NCBI GenBank assembly: GCA_037447655.1
Contig: JBBHKE010001973.1
Coordinates: forward strand, 207,042-271,041
Reading direction: 5' to 3'
Source: Zygnema cylindricum
Taxonomy: Eukaryota; Streptophyta; Zygnematophyceae; Zygnematales; Zygnemataceae
Length of the DNA: 64,000 bases
Below the pieces are notes generated by a model. It saw only the letters and a list, made by a program, of their open reading frames with translations, ran no database searches and was not told the DNA's origin. Position numbers and translations under genes: made by a program. Below, piece after piece: positions 22,638-34,139 of this stretch (positions within the stretch are counted from its first letter, which is position 1; each line of letters opens with the position of its first letter).

Positions 22638-24547
22638 ATTACAAACTAATAAAAATTGATCCTTCGTGAAAAAATTCACCGTTGCATATAAATATATGCA
22701 ATACCTTGTGAATAATAAAAGTACAACATTTGCATCCCATCATAAGACATCACTACATAGCCTTCTCAAAATCTTCTATTAATTTTACTTATGGAACAAA
22801 AAACAAAAAAAAAACAATAAAAACATGGAAAAAGACATTTTGAGCTCAAAGTGGCAATATAAACATTTCACGGAGAGGTTACAAGGAGCATATACCTTGG
22901 CACAAGCTCCTCACATTGTACGGTGGCCATACACCCAAATGGACATCGTTAAATTGGAAGAGGGGGAGAGGGAAATTTGAGGGAGGGGTTAGAGAAGAAA
23001 AAGCGGGCAGCGAGAGAGGAGGGAGTGAGGGAGGGAGAGGGAAAGTCTTTTAAAAATCAGATAAGTTCGACTGCGATGTAAATGGTGAAAGAGAAAATAG
23101 CTTTGGTTACGAAGGAAATGGAGAAGAAATTTAAGAAAAAAATGGAGGAGAAATTAACAACGGTGAAGAAACGAGTCTAAGTTGTAGAACAAGAATAAGA
23201 AAAATAATTTTAACAGGGTAGTAGAAGAAGGGCAGGACCGAAAGACAATCTACGAACCAACAATTGTAGTACCAAACGTCAAACTTCCAAAGTAGGACGT
23301 TAATAAAACATTTCCGTACCGCCGGCACAATGCAACATTTTGAAATCGGTCGTGTAACTTCCACAGTACACCCTTAACGATATATTTTGCCGTACCGCCA
23401 ACAAAATGTATCGTTTGGAAACCGCAAAAAATGTTGTCGATGCTAGATTACGTCCCGCCAAACTGTCGAGATACAAATATCAGCCCTATAATGTACACTA
23501 TTGTACTTTTCATTTTGGCTTGAAGTTTGAATTCCCAAAGGCAACTGTGTGGAGCGGCTAGTGCTATCGCGTCACACCATGCCACGTTGTTTTCCCAAAA
23601 TCCGTACAGTACAGTATTGTGCAGAACCATAACTACAGTGATAGTGTCACGTAAAGTGTTCGTACATAATAGGCATAGTACTATCGCATTACACATGGTA
23701 CCGACGTCATTTTAGGATTTCCGTACATAATAAGTACATTGCTATCGCATTACACATGGTACTGTACAAAAACAAAAGGCCATTGGCAATCAAAAGGAAA
23801 AGCACCGGGTCGCCCACGACTATTATTTCCTTTGAATCTGATTATTTTCCTCGTCTATTTTTAATTTTCCATTTGCTTTACGAATTGTCACTGTTTTCAT
23901 TCATTTGCGAAGGCTTGAAATCTTCAATAAGTGGCTTTTTACATATTAAATGATTTATAGTGGTTTGTGTGATGTTTATCTTATGTTTTTTTTTAATGTA
24001 TGTTTTATGTTTTACTTTAAATCCTATTTTGTTTGTCTATTTCCTTATTTTTACATGTTTCAGAAAGTTTGTATTAAAATCATATTTTTTTGTTATTTCA
24101 TTTGTTTATTAATGTTTATTTATTTTTTGTTGTTCATGTGTAAGTGTTTTTTTTTCGGCATTTAGGAATTCTATTTTAGGTAATCTCATTATGACACGAA
24201 AACCTCTTTTTCAATTATATGTTACAGAGTTTGGGAATTGTTTGTTTTGTGTTTTTTCTTTATTATTGTTTGGTTGTGAGTTTAAAAATTCTTTTGTAAA
24301 AAAGGTAATTATTATTTATTTATTTTGTCAATTAGATGAGCATGTTATTATTATTAGTTGTGGACATGGCATTTAATTTATAGATTTTAATCATTAACAA
24401 ACGTATATATCCGTTGATAAAGTTTAGGGCAGTTGTGGTGAAGTTCGTGTTGTTGCAGTTGTGGTGAAGTTTATGTTGCTGCAATAATTTTTGATACTAT
24501 TTTTCATATTTGGAATACTAATTTTTCTAGAGCATTGTCTGCTTCTA
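22638..24547. other. Intergenic, no gene recognised
   Basis: About 1.9 kb. 22957-23045 is strongly purine-rich (GGGAGAGG-type). 23200-23760 holds moderately complex sequence with a repeated GTACATAATA-type phrase but no recognisable protein. 23950-24180 is T-rich. Short open frames look random. Confidence 0.5.
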
Positions 24548-24635
24548 GTCAAAGATGGGCTGATGACGATGACGATGATGATGATGATGATGTAATGATG
24601 ATGATAATGATGATGATAAAGATGATGTTGATTTA

Positions 24636-24677
<42 letters not shown>

Positions 24678-25119
24678 TTGACAATGTTGATGACAATGAT
24701 GATGATGATTATGTTGACGATGATGATGTTGACGATGTTGACGACGATGATGATGATGATGATGATGACGATGATGATGATGATGATGATGACGATGATG
24801 ATGATGATGATGATGATGTAATGATGATGATGTTGTATTGATGATGATGTTGATGATGATAATGATGATGATGATGATATAATGATAATGATCTTGATGA
24901 TGATGATGATGAAGATGATGATGATGAAATGATGATGATGATGATGTAATGATGACGATGATGATGATGACGATGATGATGACGACGATGATGATGATGA
25001 TGATGATCAGGATGACGTTGACGATGATGATGGCGATGATGATGATGATGATGATGATGATAAAGTAATGATGATGATGATGGTGTAATGATGATGATGA
25101 TGATGATGTTGATGATGAT
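24548..25119. repeat. GAT/ATG trinucleotide microsatellite, main part
   Basis: About 570 bp of GAT repeats with interspersed GAC, GTT and TAA variants. It resumes at 42843-42904 and at 50377-50452 after two retrotransposon insertions. The last bases before each insertion are ATGAT. Open frames here (poly-Met, His or Ile) are composition artefacts. Confidence 0.96.
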
Positions 25120-26155
25120 TGTAACTCTGAGACCTCCATAGGTCCTTACAGTAGGCAGCTCACACGAAGCCTCTAGGATAACCCGTACCCCTTTGTGTTT
25201 CAGTAAGAATAATTGCCACCTTGGAAAACAAAAACTCTAACCACCCTCACCGTTGTAAAGGCAAGACTCCCCCGAGTCTATAGCAGAAAAAATCTTTGAA
25301 TTTTCTCCCCTGAACAATAAGTTAAGGATGGTCAAAGTTGACCTATGTATAGAAGCTCTCTGGGAGAGAGGGTCCAATCTATCAAATTTTTCTAAATCCT
25401 ATCTCTCTCTCTAAAACTCTATCTATTGAAGTACGGCACCAATCATAATGTTGTGTCGTACATAAAGGTACAAGTGCCGGTGTACTTTCTGTACGACCAT
25501 TGTACAACATGGCCAACAAGTCAACACATGTCATTTTTGGATTTGTTCCTGTAATCCCCAAAGATGCCGTAATCCAATATGGTTTTGCCACGTGTCAATC
25601 GATGTGACGTTAACCTTAAACCACCGAAAAACAAATCCGCGATCTTGGCATGCTTCGCAGCCTTCCGATTAAACCGGATTTCAATCGTAGCTGTCATAAA
25701 TTTATGCGCGATATTTGTTTCGCCTTCGAAACAAATTGCGCGGTATTTGTTTCTGATGCTCCATACGCCATACAATTCAAAATGTATCTATGTCCAAATA
25801 TAACGTTAAATGAAATAGCCTCTGTGTAAATATTTATGGAATTATCAAACCCTATATCGTATAACCTTGATCTTAGACTAATTGGCTAAGGCTGCCAATT
25901 ATCGGTGGCTCTAACAGACGGCACGTACCAGGTTCAAATCCTGGGTCTGTCAATTACTATTTTGGTAAATCTACGAATCTAATGTTTGTCCCCGTCTGGA
26001 TAGCATAGACGGTTAAGGCTCTATCTCCCTCTCCAACTTTTAGTGACTACGACAAGTGTGGGAGCTAGAGAGAGGGAGTAGAGGCAGACTGCCTCTGCTT
26101 CTTTTCTACATTTTACAAAACCTAGATAATACTAAAATAACCTTTAATTTCTACA
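25120..26155 (-). repeat. Copia-A 3' LTR (element 2)
   Basis: About 1036 bp. In window order it starts TGTAACTCTGAGACC and ends TTTCTACA, then the polypurine complement CTCCCCTTATTTTC. Hairpins at 25210-25325. GTAC motifs at about 25430-25500. Confidence 0.92.
25866..25955 (+). other. tRNA-like cassette, antisense in a Copia-A LTR
   Basis: The best-preserved example. D-arm-like CTTAGACTAATTGGCTAAG, then a perfect T-arm hairpin CCAGG-TTCAAAT-CCTGG (25928-25944), which is a B-box consensus. An outer stem ACAGAC/GTCTGT encloses it with an 8-nt 5' bulge. A TTTT run follows near 25960. A canonical acceptor with the 5' end does not form. Equivalent positions exist in the other Copia-A LTRs. Confidence 0.6.
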
Positions 26156-27975
26156 CTCCCCTTATTTTCTAATCACTCTTTATTTTATGACCACACTTCT
26201 CCCTTCAGAAAATTAGTTTAGGGGAAGGCACACGTTTGGTCATCATATCTGCTACCATTTCACTATCTAGTTTATACTCCAAACTGATTATCTTGTTTTC
26301 TACTTTCTCCGTAACAAAGCTTAGTCTAATGTCTATGTGTTTGGCTTTAAAGTGATGTTTAGGATTGGCAAAAATGGCAATGGCTGCCTGATTATCACAA
26401 AACATTTTTTGGATACCACTCTTAAGATGACCAAGCTCACCAAGCAAAGACTTGACCCACATTAACTCTTTTACAAAGAGCAAGAAGCCATGTACTCAGC
26501 CTCCATGGTGGACTGAGCAATGACCTTTTGCTGCTTGCTGCTTCAGCAGCAAGCCCTATCTCCCACATACAATACATATCCAGACGTGCATCTCCTCATA
26601 AAGGCATCCCTAAAGCTGGCATCACTCCTTGTGGTGATGTCACTATTGTTCCCGCCCAAATGTAACCATAGATCTCAAGTCCCTATAAGATATCTAAGCA
26701 CTCTCTTAGCTGCCTCCCAATCTTTCTTAGTGGGAGCATTCTGACTCCTACTTAGTACTCCTTCAGCTGCGGCTATGTTCAGACGGGTACAATTCAGGAA
26801 ATATATTAGGCTGCCTACTACTTGTCTATAAGGGATGGTTTGCATAAATCTTTTCTCTTTCGGGCCTACCTCATCATCTAAGATTATAACTCCCTCTTCC
26901 ACACTCCCCTCACTTCCCTTGTTTAATTCCATATGAGTGGTAAAACTATTAGCATTGTCCATTTGGAATTTTTCTAACATGTTTCCAATGGCCTTATTTT
27001 GAGTTAATCTTATTATCTTTCTATCTCTGTCTCTCTCTACCTAAATTCCCAAAATATACCTTGCTTCTCCTATATCTTTCATCTCAAATCTTCCTTTTAT
27101 ATCATTTTCAACTTATTAATTTTATCCATAAATTTTCTTAAAACAATCAAATCATCAACATAGATTGCAATTAAAATAATTTCTTCCTCCTCTTCAAACA
27201 AATAAATGGAGTGATCTGAGCTGATCTGAATATATCCCTAACCTGTAAGAAACTCATCGTGCTTCTTGTTCCATTGCCAAGCGCTTGTTTCAGCCCATAC
27301 AAAGATTTGATCAATCTGTATACCTAGGTTTCCTCCCCTTGCTTCATAAATCCCTCGAGCTGTCGCATAAAAATTTCCTCTTCTAACTCTCCATGTAGGA
27401 AGGCCGTCTTCATGTCCATCTGATGCACTTCCATGTCTTCTGCTGCCGCCATACTGAGAAGTATCTGAACCGAAGGAAACCAGACGACCCGAGCAAAAGT
27501 CTCCTCGTAGTCAATTCCCTCTTTCTCGGTAAATCCCTTCGCCACTAACCGAGCCTTGTAGCGCTGAATGGTGTTTTCCAGGTTGAGTTTTAGCTTAAAT
27601 ACCCACTTACACCCAATTGGCTTCTTCTCATAAGGACAATCCACCTATTCCGATCTATCCGCAGCCATAATTGACGCCATCTCCTCATTAATGGCTGTCT
27701 TCCACCCCTTTCTCTCAGGACAAGTCAAAACCTCATTATAAGTTTGAGGTTTATCGGGGTGAGATAGTTTGGTTGCCAAATTGTTAACTTGTCTCTCTTG
27801 CAATCTTTTGCTACTTCTTCTTCCTCCCGCAAACTCGGTTGCCGGAATAGATGGCTCTCTTAGATTCTTCCAAATAGTTTGTACTTCTCCCCTTTCCCTT
27901 ACATCCGGGTGGATTTCACCACGTCTTCCGCTTCGGTTGGAGTTATTACTAGGGGTTCCACATTTGGGTCATTCT
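26156..27975 (-). pseudogene. Copia-A RT and RNase H half (element 2)
   Basis: Minus strand from the linker through RT to the end of RNase H. 27644-27324 carries GCKWVFKLKLN, ETFARVV and TAFLHGELEEEIF. The catalytic YVDD is intact at about 27145-27160 (IAIYVDDLIVL). 26980-26675 covers the RT connection (MLEKFQMDNAN, YRQVVGSLIYF). 26483-26205 holds RNase H with FCDNQAAIAI and MVADMMTK. Frameshifts lie between these pieces. The upstream end is cut by LTR1 of the Copia-C tandem at 27976. Confidence 0.9.
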
Positions 27976-28277
27976 TGTTGTTTTGGAAACCTTGAGTCCT
28001 CTCTATATCTTGCTGCTATTCTGCCATGCAACGCTAAGTCTGACATCGCAGCTAGAAACCTTGAGCACTCTACCCTTGTTGCTGTGCTGCTATGCTGCTC
28101 TGATCTGACATCGCAGCTGCGTTGCTCTAATATCATAGCTGCGCTGACAAATCATAGTAGTCATAGTAGTAATAACAGTCGTAGCAAAGTCATAGCAGCT
28201 ATAGCAGTTTGCGCAAGAAAGGTGTTCTGAATATGAGTCAGTTTGTGTGAAGATAAATTTAATGGGGACATGATTTA

Positions 28278-28517
28278 GTGAGTATGAAACTCGAAAGAGA
28301 GTACACAGATACGGTGCACTTCAGGCACACGTGTCGGTCCGTGAGAAAGTCAAGTTTGGTTGTTCTAGAAGAAAAGGTACAGTTACATTTGAGAACTAAA
28401 GTTACACGTGGAGGTTCATCTTCGGTGATGAAAAAATATGTGGAAAGCGGACAAAGTCCGTCGTCATTTTTGAAGAGAAGTATTGACTGTACCGTCATTT
28501 CAGCGGACGAACTTTAA
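28278..28517 (+). other. 79-codon open frame inside Copia-C LTR 1 (repeated in LTRs 2 and 3)
   Basis: The same 79-residue frame is open in all three LTRs (28278-28517, 33427-33666, 38576-38815), starting MSMKLE and ending ISAD[E/K]L, with a few substitutions. It has no recognisable domain, is basic in the middle, and lies upstream of the TATA box. It may be chance openness in similar sequences. Confidence 0.25.
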
Positions 28518-28660
28518 CCGCGTACTATTTTATTTCTAGCGGCTGTCTGATCGGTGTAAATATTTATGTGCATTCGACGGCGGGATTTTGTTAATGAAGA
28601 GTAGTGTACCAATTGACCACGCTAGTTGTAGTACGGTGTGATCAAGTGTAGGCTCACTTG

Positions 28661-28668
28661 TATATATA
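28661..28668 (+). promoter_or_regulatory. TATA box of Copia-C LTR 1
   Basis: TATATATA in the context CTCACTTGTATATATAGGACTT. The same sequence is at 33810-33817 and about 38960-38967 in the other two LTRs. It is the likely core promoter, with the transcript start some 30 bases downstream. Confidence 0.7.
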
Positions 28669-28986
28669 GGACTTAGATTACTTTAGGAAAAGTAGGATTG
28701 TTGTGTAGGAAAACTGCGCAGCAGGTTTTTGGTGTGTTTGAATTATAAGATCATTGTGATCTTTTGGCAGAACTTTGTGAAATTTTTGCATGTGGTTTCT
28801 TTGTGTATACTCTATATTATGGCAAATTTGCAGACCTAGGATGTGTCTGTTTTGCTTGGGGCTTCATTGTGAAGTTGGTTGTTTGTGGGATTTCGTGAGA
28901 GTTTCCTCTTTGCACAATTGATTATCATGGCAACTGTTGGTGCTTCTTCATCTTCTTCAGTGGCACCAACTGCCTCAAATCAATAG

Positions 28987-29000
28987 GTTATGGGCCCACC
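28987..29000 (+). other. Primer-binding site of Copia-C copy 1
   Basis: GTTATGGGCCCACC, preceded by G (15 bases match the recalled plant initiator tRNA anticodon arm). It starts four bases after the LTR end. The same site in copy 2 is 34137-34150. It contains the gag ATG (28990). Confidence 0.85.
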
Positions 29001-30190
29001 CTCACGGATCCCGGTGTTTAATGGGCAGAAGCATCTTTATTGGGCGGATTTGACTAAGACTTATTTGAAACAAGTGAAATTATATGATGTGATTTCTGGT
29101 ATTCTTCCGGATACGGATCCGGAGTTTGGAAAGAAAAATGAAGATGCATTGCATGTTTTGAAGTTACTTTTGTCCGAAGATCTTAACATGACATATATCA
29201 ATATCTCTACGGCATCTGAAATATGGAAGGCTTTGAGTGAATCTTATGTCTTAGCTAGTGAGCAGAATGAGGTTGTTACTGCTGGAAAAATTTTGGGACT
29301 ATAAATATACTGGGGGTGACATGAACTCATATTGTTATGGCTTGAAACTTCTATTGTCGGAGAATGCATGTTCCAGGGGGAGTTTTCCTCCTTATCATCA
29401 AGCTATGATTCTAATGAGAGGGCTTCCTACTGAATATAAAGAAGCAGTGGAGCAGCTAAGAAGGTTAGAGAAGAGTAAATGGAATATAGCAGTAGCTCAG
29501 GCTTATATCTTAGACGAAGAGGCAACTCAGATAACATTAAATGGTGGTCAAACAGTAGTTGCTTACAATGCACAGACATATAAGCCGGCTGGATTTTCTG
29601 GAAACATAAACTTTACCCCCAATCCGAATTATAGGCAATATGATACGTGTGTCTATTGCTTTGGTCAAAGTCATGTTTTCTGGCTGTGTCCTCATTTATA
29701 AAAGCGTGTGAAACATTAATTTTTCGTGCGGGATGGAGGGTGCGATTGGAGGATTCATCACCAAATTTCTGACATCAAAACTGCCGATTAAAAATGCGGC
29801 GTTCCTTGCATTTGATGAGACGTCACAAGATGAAGGTCTGGAAGGAAAGGAAGATGTGGTCATATTTCCGCAATCGGATGATGACGAGTTCTTTGCTCTT
29901 GCAAAAGATCTCATGGAGGGACCTCGAGAGAACGGATGGATTATGGACTCAGGATGCTCCTCCCACATGTGCGGCAACCAGGCTTACTTCAAAACGCTTA
30001 CTCCAATTCCCACTCGTCGGATTTATTACGCGGATGACAGCGGTGTGGAGGCTACGGCAAAGGGAAGCGTGGAGTTAGCATGTGACATCAATGGTCAGAT
30101 TGTAAAGAGAACCTTGCATGATGTTCTCTATATCCCAAAGTTTACAAAAAAAATTGTTTTCCACTTCGGTAGCACAAATGAAAGGTTTTG
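28990..30190 (+). pseudogene. Copia-C copy 1 gag and protease
   Basis: Gag starts MGPPSRIPVFNG. An extra T near 29290 shifts the frame, and the second piece (29258-29701) contains the zinc knuckle CVYCFGQSHVFWLC (CX2CX4HX4C). A one-base loss near 29690 then leads to a stop. Protease is open in 29733-30191 with WIMDSGCSSHMCGN, an intact DSG active site. An over-long A run near 30146 again shifts the frame into the pre-integrase part. Copy 2 lacks the first two of these lesions, so they arose after duplication. Confidence 0.88.
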
Positions 30191-31254
30191 AAATTTTACA
30201 AAAGAATGGGAAAAAGGTAGTAAGCAAAGATGGGAAGGTAGCTTTGGTAGGAACTAGAGGCCCAAACTTGTTGTACCAGATGGACTTGGCTAATGAAATT
30301 GACTTTGCATACTCTAGTGTCCTTCCGAAAAATGTTTTGTGGCATAAGAGGCTCGGTCATGTTCATCATGAAATGCTTGATAAAATGGTAAAGCAAAATA
30401 TGATAGATGGTGTTAAATTAGGACAAACAGAGTCCCATATATGTGATGGATGTGCTTAGGGAAAACTTCATAAGCTGCCACTACCTCAGACAGCGGATAA
30501 CCGGGCAATGGATTTGCTGCAAATTATTCATTCGGATGTGTGGGAACCATCAAAAGTTCCTTCACTCAGTGGCAACCGGTTTTTGGTCACTTTTACAGAT
30601 GACTTCTCAAGACATAACAAGGTTTACTTTATGAAAGAAAAGAGTGAAGTGCTCACTCACTTCAAGCATTTTTGGGTATGGGCCGCAAAACTTCATGGGA
30701 AACCCATCCTTTCCCTTCGGTCTGACAACGCAGGGGAATATATTTCTCATACATTCCCTGAATATTTAAAAGACAATGGCATTTTTCGGCAATTTACAGT
30801 TCCTTATACCCCGGAACAGAATGGAGTATCCGAAAGACTAAACCAAACTCTAACGGAAAGTGCAAAGTCTATGTTAATAGATAAAAGAATAGATTTCAAA
30901 TTTTGGGATGAGGCGTTCTCGTGTGCGTCGTATATTAGGAATAGAATAAAGACTAGAGCAGTAAAAGGGAAAACACCATATGAAGTGTGGACCGGAAGAA
31001 AACCGAATGTTAGTCACTTCCGGGTTTTAGGGAGTAAATGTTTTATTTTGGATAATCTCCCTATTTATAAGTTTAGTCCGAAATCGATTCCAGGAATTTT
31101 TATAGGTTATGATGAGGAATCCTTGGGCTATAGAGTATTTAATAAAGATAGGAATACTCTTCAGACTGCTAGAAATATTCAGGTTAAAGAAGAGAGCAGA
31201 TCAGTAGATGTTTTTGGTATGACAGATTTTGAAAAAGATTCCAAAATCAAATAA
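30190..31254 (+). pseudogene. Copia-C copy 1 integrase
   Basis: Pre-integrase region (VLWHKRLGHVHHEML ... CDGCA) ends in a TAG near 30457. The integrase core 30508-31254 is open with the catalytic triad in place: HSDVW, RSDNAGEY and PEQNG. Copia C-terminal motifs TPYEVWTGRKPN and GYRVFNKDRN follow. Of the copy 1 pieces this is the best preserved. Confidence 0.9.
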
Positions 31255-33110
31255 TATGTTATTTTTGAAAGTGTTCCTCTCACTTCTTCTAGTCCCACTT
31301 TGGACACTCCGGCTGGTCCACGTGTGGAGAATCCTCCACCTCCTCCTCCACCTCCTCGTCGGCGGCAACCCACGGATCAACAGTTCCAGCTTCAGATTTT
31401 CCGGGGGGAAAAGGCAAAGTAGTAGGCTGCGAAACTGCGAAGCAGCGATGTTACGAAGCTGCAAAGCTGCGACGCTGCAAAATTGCGAAGCTACGAAACT
31501 GCTCTATTATCTGCCAGGATGATGGAACCGGTCACAATACAGGAAGCCTTTTCAGCTCCGGAAAAAGATCAATCGATCGCTGCGGCTAAAGATTGAATGC
31601 GATCTATAATGGAGGCTCAAACTTGGGAGCTTGTGGAGCATCCACCAGACCGAAAAGCCATCGGCTGTAAGTGGGTTTTTAAAGTAAAGTTGAATCCAGA
31701 TAACTCTATTGAAAGATATAAGGCTAAGCTTGTTGCTTAAGGCTATAGTCAGAAGGAGGGAATTGACTATGAAGAGACTTTCTCTCCGGTTGTCCGGTTT
31801 CCAACTGTTAGAATTTTTTTATCCTTGGCGGCCATTCATAATATGGAACTACATCAAATGGATGTTAAGACAACTTTCTTGCATGGAGATTTTGAGGAAG
31901 TAATTTATATGAAGCAGCTTGGAAGGTATGAAGAGACTGTAAAAGCAAATGTGGTTTTTAAGCTGTTGAAATCCTTGTATGGTTTGATCAGGCTCCACGT
32001 CAGTGGAACCTAAAACTAGATGAGTTTCTAACAGGTCTAAGATTCGTTAGGATTAGCTCAGATCACTCAGTCTATGTTATGGAAAGAAAAGATGGGATTA
32101 TGTACATTGCGGTATATGTTAATGATTTGTTGCTTTTAAGCAAGTCATTAAATGAGATTAACAAAATAAAGGCAGCTTTGAATTCAAGATTTGAGATGAA
32201 AGACTTAGGTGTGGCAAAGTATATTCTTGGAATTCAAGTAGAAAGGGATAGAGATAGGAGAACAATCCATCTAAGGCAGCGTGAAGCGATAGGAAATGTG
32301 TTTGAAAAGTTTGGCATGGTAGAGGCAAACGGAAGTGCCACTCCCATGGAATTTAAGCAGAAAGTGGAAGGCATGGAGACCGATGGAGGAATCATTTTTG
32401 ACAATACCTTGGAGTCAAGGGAGGCAGATTTTATGGCCACCATTCAATAACGACAAATTGTTGGTAGCCTAATTTACTTCATGAACTGCACAAGGCTGGA
32501 AATTGGGGCAGCAGTTGGCGCTTTGAGTCGAAGTTTGCAGAATCCAAGAAAAACAGATTGGGAGGCCGCAAAGAGGGTTCTTCCGTACCTTGCAGGAACA
32601 CGGAATCTTAGACTTGCTCTCGGTGGAGATGAAGTGAAAATTAAGACATGGAGCGATGCTAGCTATGGAGACATGCCAAGCCGCCGTTCCACCACTGGAT
32701 TCATTTTGAAGATTAGAACTAGAACATGCTGTTGGAGCAGGAAGCTTCAAAAGGTATCAGTTTAGTCTACAATGGAGGCTGAATATATGGCAGTAAGCTT
32801 AGTTGTCAAGGAGTTACTATGGGTGAAGTCGCTCCTCCAAGAACTTCATTTTATGCAATCTGGACCTCAAATAGTGTGGTGTGACAACCAGGCAGCTATT
32901 GCGATTGCATCTAACCGGAGTCATCACTTCAAAAGCAAGCACATTGACGTCAAGTTGTATTTTGTAAGAGAGAAGGTGATGAACATAATTTTATAGCTAA
33001 GTTATCTTCCGGATGAGAAGATGGTAGCAGATATGATGACTAAGGCTTTACCTGCACCTAAGTTGAAGTTCTGTAGAGAGAAATGTGGACTCAATGGCTG
33101 AGAGAGTCTA
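31255..33110 (+). pseudogene. Copia-C copy 1 linker, RT and RNase H
   Basis: The linker holds Pro-rich sequence, then a GCGAAGCTGC-type repeat (31425-31500). RT begins near 31520 (EPVTIQEAF, GCKWVFKVKLN). Lesions are a TAA at 31738 (LVA*GYS), a one-base loss near 31987 in LYGLKQAP, and the catalytic motif YVND instead of YVDD (32113-32130). Further lesions are a TAA at 32448, a TAG at 32763 before STMEAEY, and a TAG near 32994. RNase H motifs SDAS, EAEY and CDNQAAIAI remain. The polypurine tract GGTTTAGGGGAG lies just before LTR 2. Confidence 0.9.
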
Positions 33111-33124
33111 AAGGTTTAGGGGAG

Positions 33125-34132
33125 TGTTGTTTTGGAAACCTTGAGTCCTCTCTATATCTTGCTGTTATGCTGCCATGCTGCGCTAAGTTTAACATCGCAG
33201 CTAGAAACCTTGAGCACTCTACACTTGTTGTTGAGCTGCTATGCTGCCCTGATCTGACATCGCAGCTGCGCTGCTCTAATATCACAGCTGCTCTGACAAA
33301 TCATAGTAGTCATAGTAGTAATAACAGTCGTAGCAAAGTCATAGCAGCTATAGCAGTCTGCGCAAGAAAGGTGTTCTGAATATGAGTCAGTTTGTGTGAA
33401 GATAAATTTAATGGGGACATGATTTAGTGAGTATGAAACTCGAAAGAGAGTACACAGATCCGGTGCACTTCAGGCACACGTGTCGGTTCGTGAGAAAGTC
33501 AAGTTTGGTTGTTCTAGAAGAAAAGGTACAGTTTCATTTGAGAACCAAAGTTACACGTGGAGGTTCATCTTCGGTGATGAAAGAATACGTGGAAAGCGGA
33601 CAAAGTCCGTCGTCATTTTTGAAGAGAAGTATTGACTGTACCGTCATTTCAGCGGACGAACTTTAACCACGTACTATTTTATTTCTAGGGGCTTTCTGAT
33701 CGGTGTAAATAATTATGAGCATTCGACGGTGGGATTTTGTTAATGAAGAGTAGTGTACCAATTGACCACGCTAGTTGTAGTACGGTGTGATCAAGTGTAG
33801 GCTCACTTGTATATATAGGACTTAGATTACTTTAGGAAAAGTATGATTGTTGTGTAGGAAAACTGCGCAGCAGGTTTTTGGTGTGTTTGAATTATAAGAT
33901 CATTGTGATCTTTTGGCAGAACTTTGTGAAATTTTTGCATGTGGTTTCTTTGGTGTATACTCTATATTGTGGCAAATTTGCATACCTAGGGTGTGTCTGG
34001 TTTGCTTGGGGCTTTATTGTGAAGTTGGTTGTTTGTGGGATTTCGTGAGAGTTTCCTCTTTGCACAATTGATTATCATGGCAACTGTTGGTGCTTCTTCA
34101 TCTTCTTCAGTGGCACCAACTGCCTCAAATCA
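33125..34132 (+). repeat. Copia-C LTR 2, shared by both copies
   Basis: About 1008 bp. It is preceded by the polypurine tract of copy 1 and followed by the primer-binding site of copy 2, so it serves as 3' LTR of one and 5' LTR of the other. TATA box at 33810-33817. Confidence 0.94.
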
Positions 34133-34139
34133 ATAGGTT

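Larger units (their letters stand above)
27976..28982 (+). repeat. Copia-C LTR 1
   Basis: About 1007 bp, TGTTGTTTTGG ... CTCAAATCA. GC-rich phrases like CGCAGCTGCG occur in the first 250 bases. A strong TATA box TATATATA is at 28661-28668. Near the end an ATG at 28928 opens a Ser-rich frame that runs, with one TAG, into gag across the primer-binding site. Contains the 79-codon frame described separately. Confidence 0.92.

Noticed and set aside
24548-25119. Open frames rich in Met, His or Ile, up to 168 codons
   Set aside because: Pure consequence of the GAT repeat; no protein signal.
25866-25955. Functional tRNA gene
   Set aside because: The T-arm and A/B-box-like segments are good, but a canonical acceptor stem and anticodon arm do not form, and the sequence recurs inside LTRs.
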